From NCBI GenBank assembly GCA_902541215.1, contig CACBPV010000009.1, forward strand, positions 1 through 41,792: a DNA stretch of 41,792 bases, read 5' to 3'. The position numbers were made by a program, and so were the translations under genes. A model generated the notes under the pieces. The model made no database searches. It was not told where the DNA came from and saw only the letters and a list, made by a program, of their open reading frames with translations. Each line of letters starts with the position of its first letter. Within the stretch, counting starts at the first letter, position 1. Of the stretch, positions 41,008 to 41,792 are shown piece after piece. This DNA comes from an uncultured Alphaproteobacteria bacterium (GTDB taxonomy: Bacteria; Pseudomonadota; Alphaproteobacteria; HIMB59; GCA-002718135).

Positions 41008-41792
41008 TTGGATAAAGACAAAGGTAATAAAAAAAAACCACTAAAACTATCGTCATCAGGAAGACTTCAAATAAGAAAAAATCTTGGTCCAGCAGGTGAC
41101 AAAGCTAGGAGCAACGGTAGTAAAAAAACAATACAGATTGTTTTTAAAAATAAAAATAATCAACAAAAGAGTTCATCTACAACACAGTCTAATTTTAGAG
41201 GATCATCTAGTTTAAGGACTCCGAGACCAGGTATAAATTCATCACCACAACCAAACTTTTCCTCTCCTAATAAAACTAGGAATTTTGAAAATAAAAATAA
41301 AAAAAATGTAGATAAAAAAACTCAGCAAAAAAAATCAACCCTTCGTCCACTTGAAGATGATTTTAGTAAATTAGATGCAAAAAAAATATTAGAACAAGAA
41401 GAACAAGAATTTGATAAATTTCCAAGTCTAGCTAAAATAAAAAGAGCCAGAGAAAAAGAAAAATTAAAATCATCAAAAGATGAAGAGGACAGCAAAATTT
41501 CCAGAGAGGTTTCAATTCCTGATTTTATTACTGTTCAAGATTTAGCGAACAGAATGGCAGAAAAAACTGCAGACGTAGTTAAGGTTCTAATGAAAATGGG
41601 AGTTATGGCAAATGCTACGCAATCTTTGGAATCTGATACTGCGCAATTAGTTGCTGAAGAATTAGGTCACAAAGTAACAGTAGTTAAAGATGATGATATA
41701 TTAAATGAAATTAAAGATTTTGAAGATCCTGAAGACAGTCTTATTCAAAGAGCTCCTGTAGTAACAATTATGGGTCATGTTGATCATGGTAA
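41008..41792 (+). CDS. infB: Translation initiation factor IF-2 (5' part)
   Basis: The first 261 codons of IF-2 run off the window. The start is a TTG at 41008, 2 bp after nusA (LDKDKGNKKKPLKLSSSGRL). The N-terminus is a Lys/Ser/Asn-rich disordered region, then the IF2_N domain (DFITVQDLANRMAEKTADVVKVL), and finally the GTPase G1 loop APVVTIMGHVDHG at the very edge. It brings initiator tRNA to the ribosome. Translational coupling to nusA is likely. Confidence 0.95.
   Translation, partial: MDKDKGNKKKPLKLSSSGRLQIRKNLGPAGDKARSNGSKKTIQIVFKNKNNQQKSSSTTQSNFRGSSSLRTPRPGINSSPQPNFSSPNKTRNFENKNKKNVDKKTQQKKSTLRPLEDDFSKLDAKKILEQEEQEFDKFPSLAKIKRAREKEKLKSSKDEEDSKISREVSIPDFITVQDLANRMAEKTADVVKVLMKMGVMANATQSLESDTAQLVAEELGHKVTVVKDDDILNEIKDFEDPEDSLIQRAPVVTIMGHVDHG

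Overview
The window comes from a strongly AT-rich, very compact bacterial genome. Protein families and gene order (murJ-trpS-nfu; tsaB-rimI-miaB-phoH-ybeY-corC-lnt; nusA-infB; pstSCAB-phoU-phoB next to phoR) point to a streamlined marine alphaproteobacterium of SAR11 / HIMB59 / AEGEAN-169 type. The exact clade cannot be fixed from sequence reading alone.

Bases 1-27,400 form a phosphorus-acquisition and phosphorus-sparing island. From the left: the end of a Ugp-like ABC transporter; an AllA-like protein; phosphonate genes phnW and phnZ, both interrupted by +1 changes in A-runs; a CX5R phosphatase; a small membrane protein; and arsenate reductase. Next come a ugpBAEC glycerol-3-phosphate importer, a divergent acyltransferase, a secreted beta-helix protein with 27-residue repeats, and a PlcP-Agt lipid-remodelling pair (phospholipase C-type enzyme plus glycosyltransferase). 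Then ppk, sixA, ppx and an aquaporin, followed by a second PlcP-Agt pair in inverted orientation. The island ends with a SET-domain protein overlapping phoR, then pstSCAB-phoU-phoB. Several promoters carry an 11-bp-spaced TTTAAC/TGTAAC direct repeat that resembles a Pho box.

The most unusual structural observation is that about 9 kb (ugpCEAB, acyltransferase, beta-helix gene, first plcP-agt pair) lies between two direct repeats of about 200 bp. The repeats hold the arsC 3' end plus its downstream spacer. The right copy has a degenerate arsC tail next to the intact ppk, so the ancestor was probably arsC -> spacer <- ppk, with the block inserted later. A separate remnant of the ppk 3' end sits just upstream of the first plcP-agt pair, suggesting a nested insertion or duplication.

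Bases 27,471-41,792 are conserved housekeeping genes packed with overlaps or zero spacing: murJ, trpS, nfu, a Bax-like glucosaminidase, a polysaccharide deacetylase, tsaB, rimI, miaB, phoH, ybeY, corC, lnt, trmB, nusA and the 5' part of infB. Metabolically, the left part would take up phosphate, glycerol-3-phosphate and formerly or conditionally phosphonates. It would replace membrane phospholipid by glycolipid, store and mobilise polyphosphate, and detoxify the arsenate that enters with phosphate.
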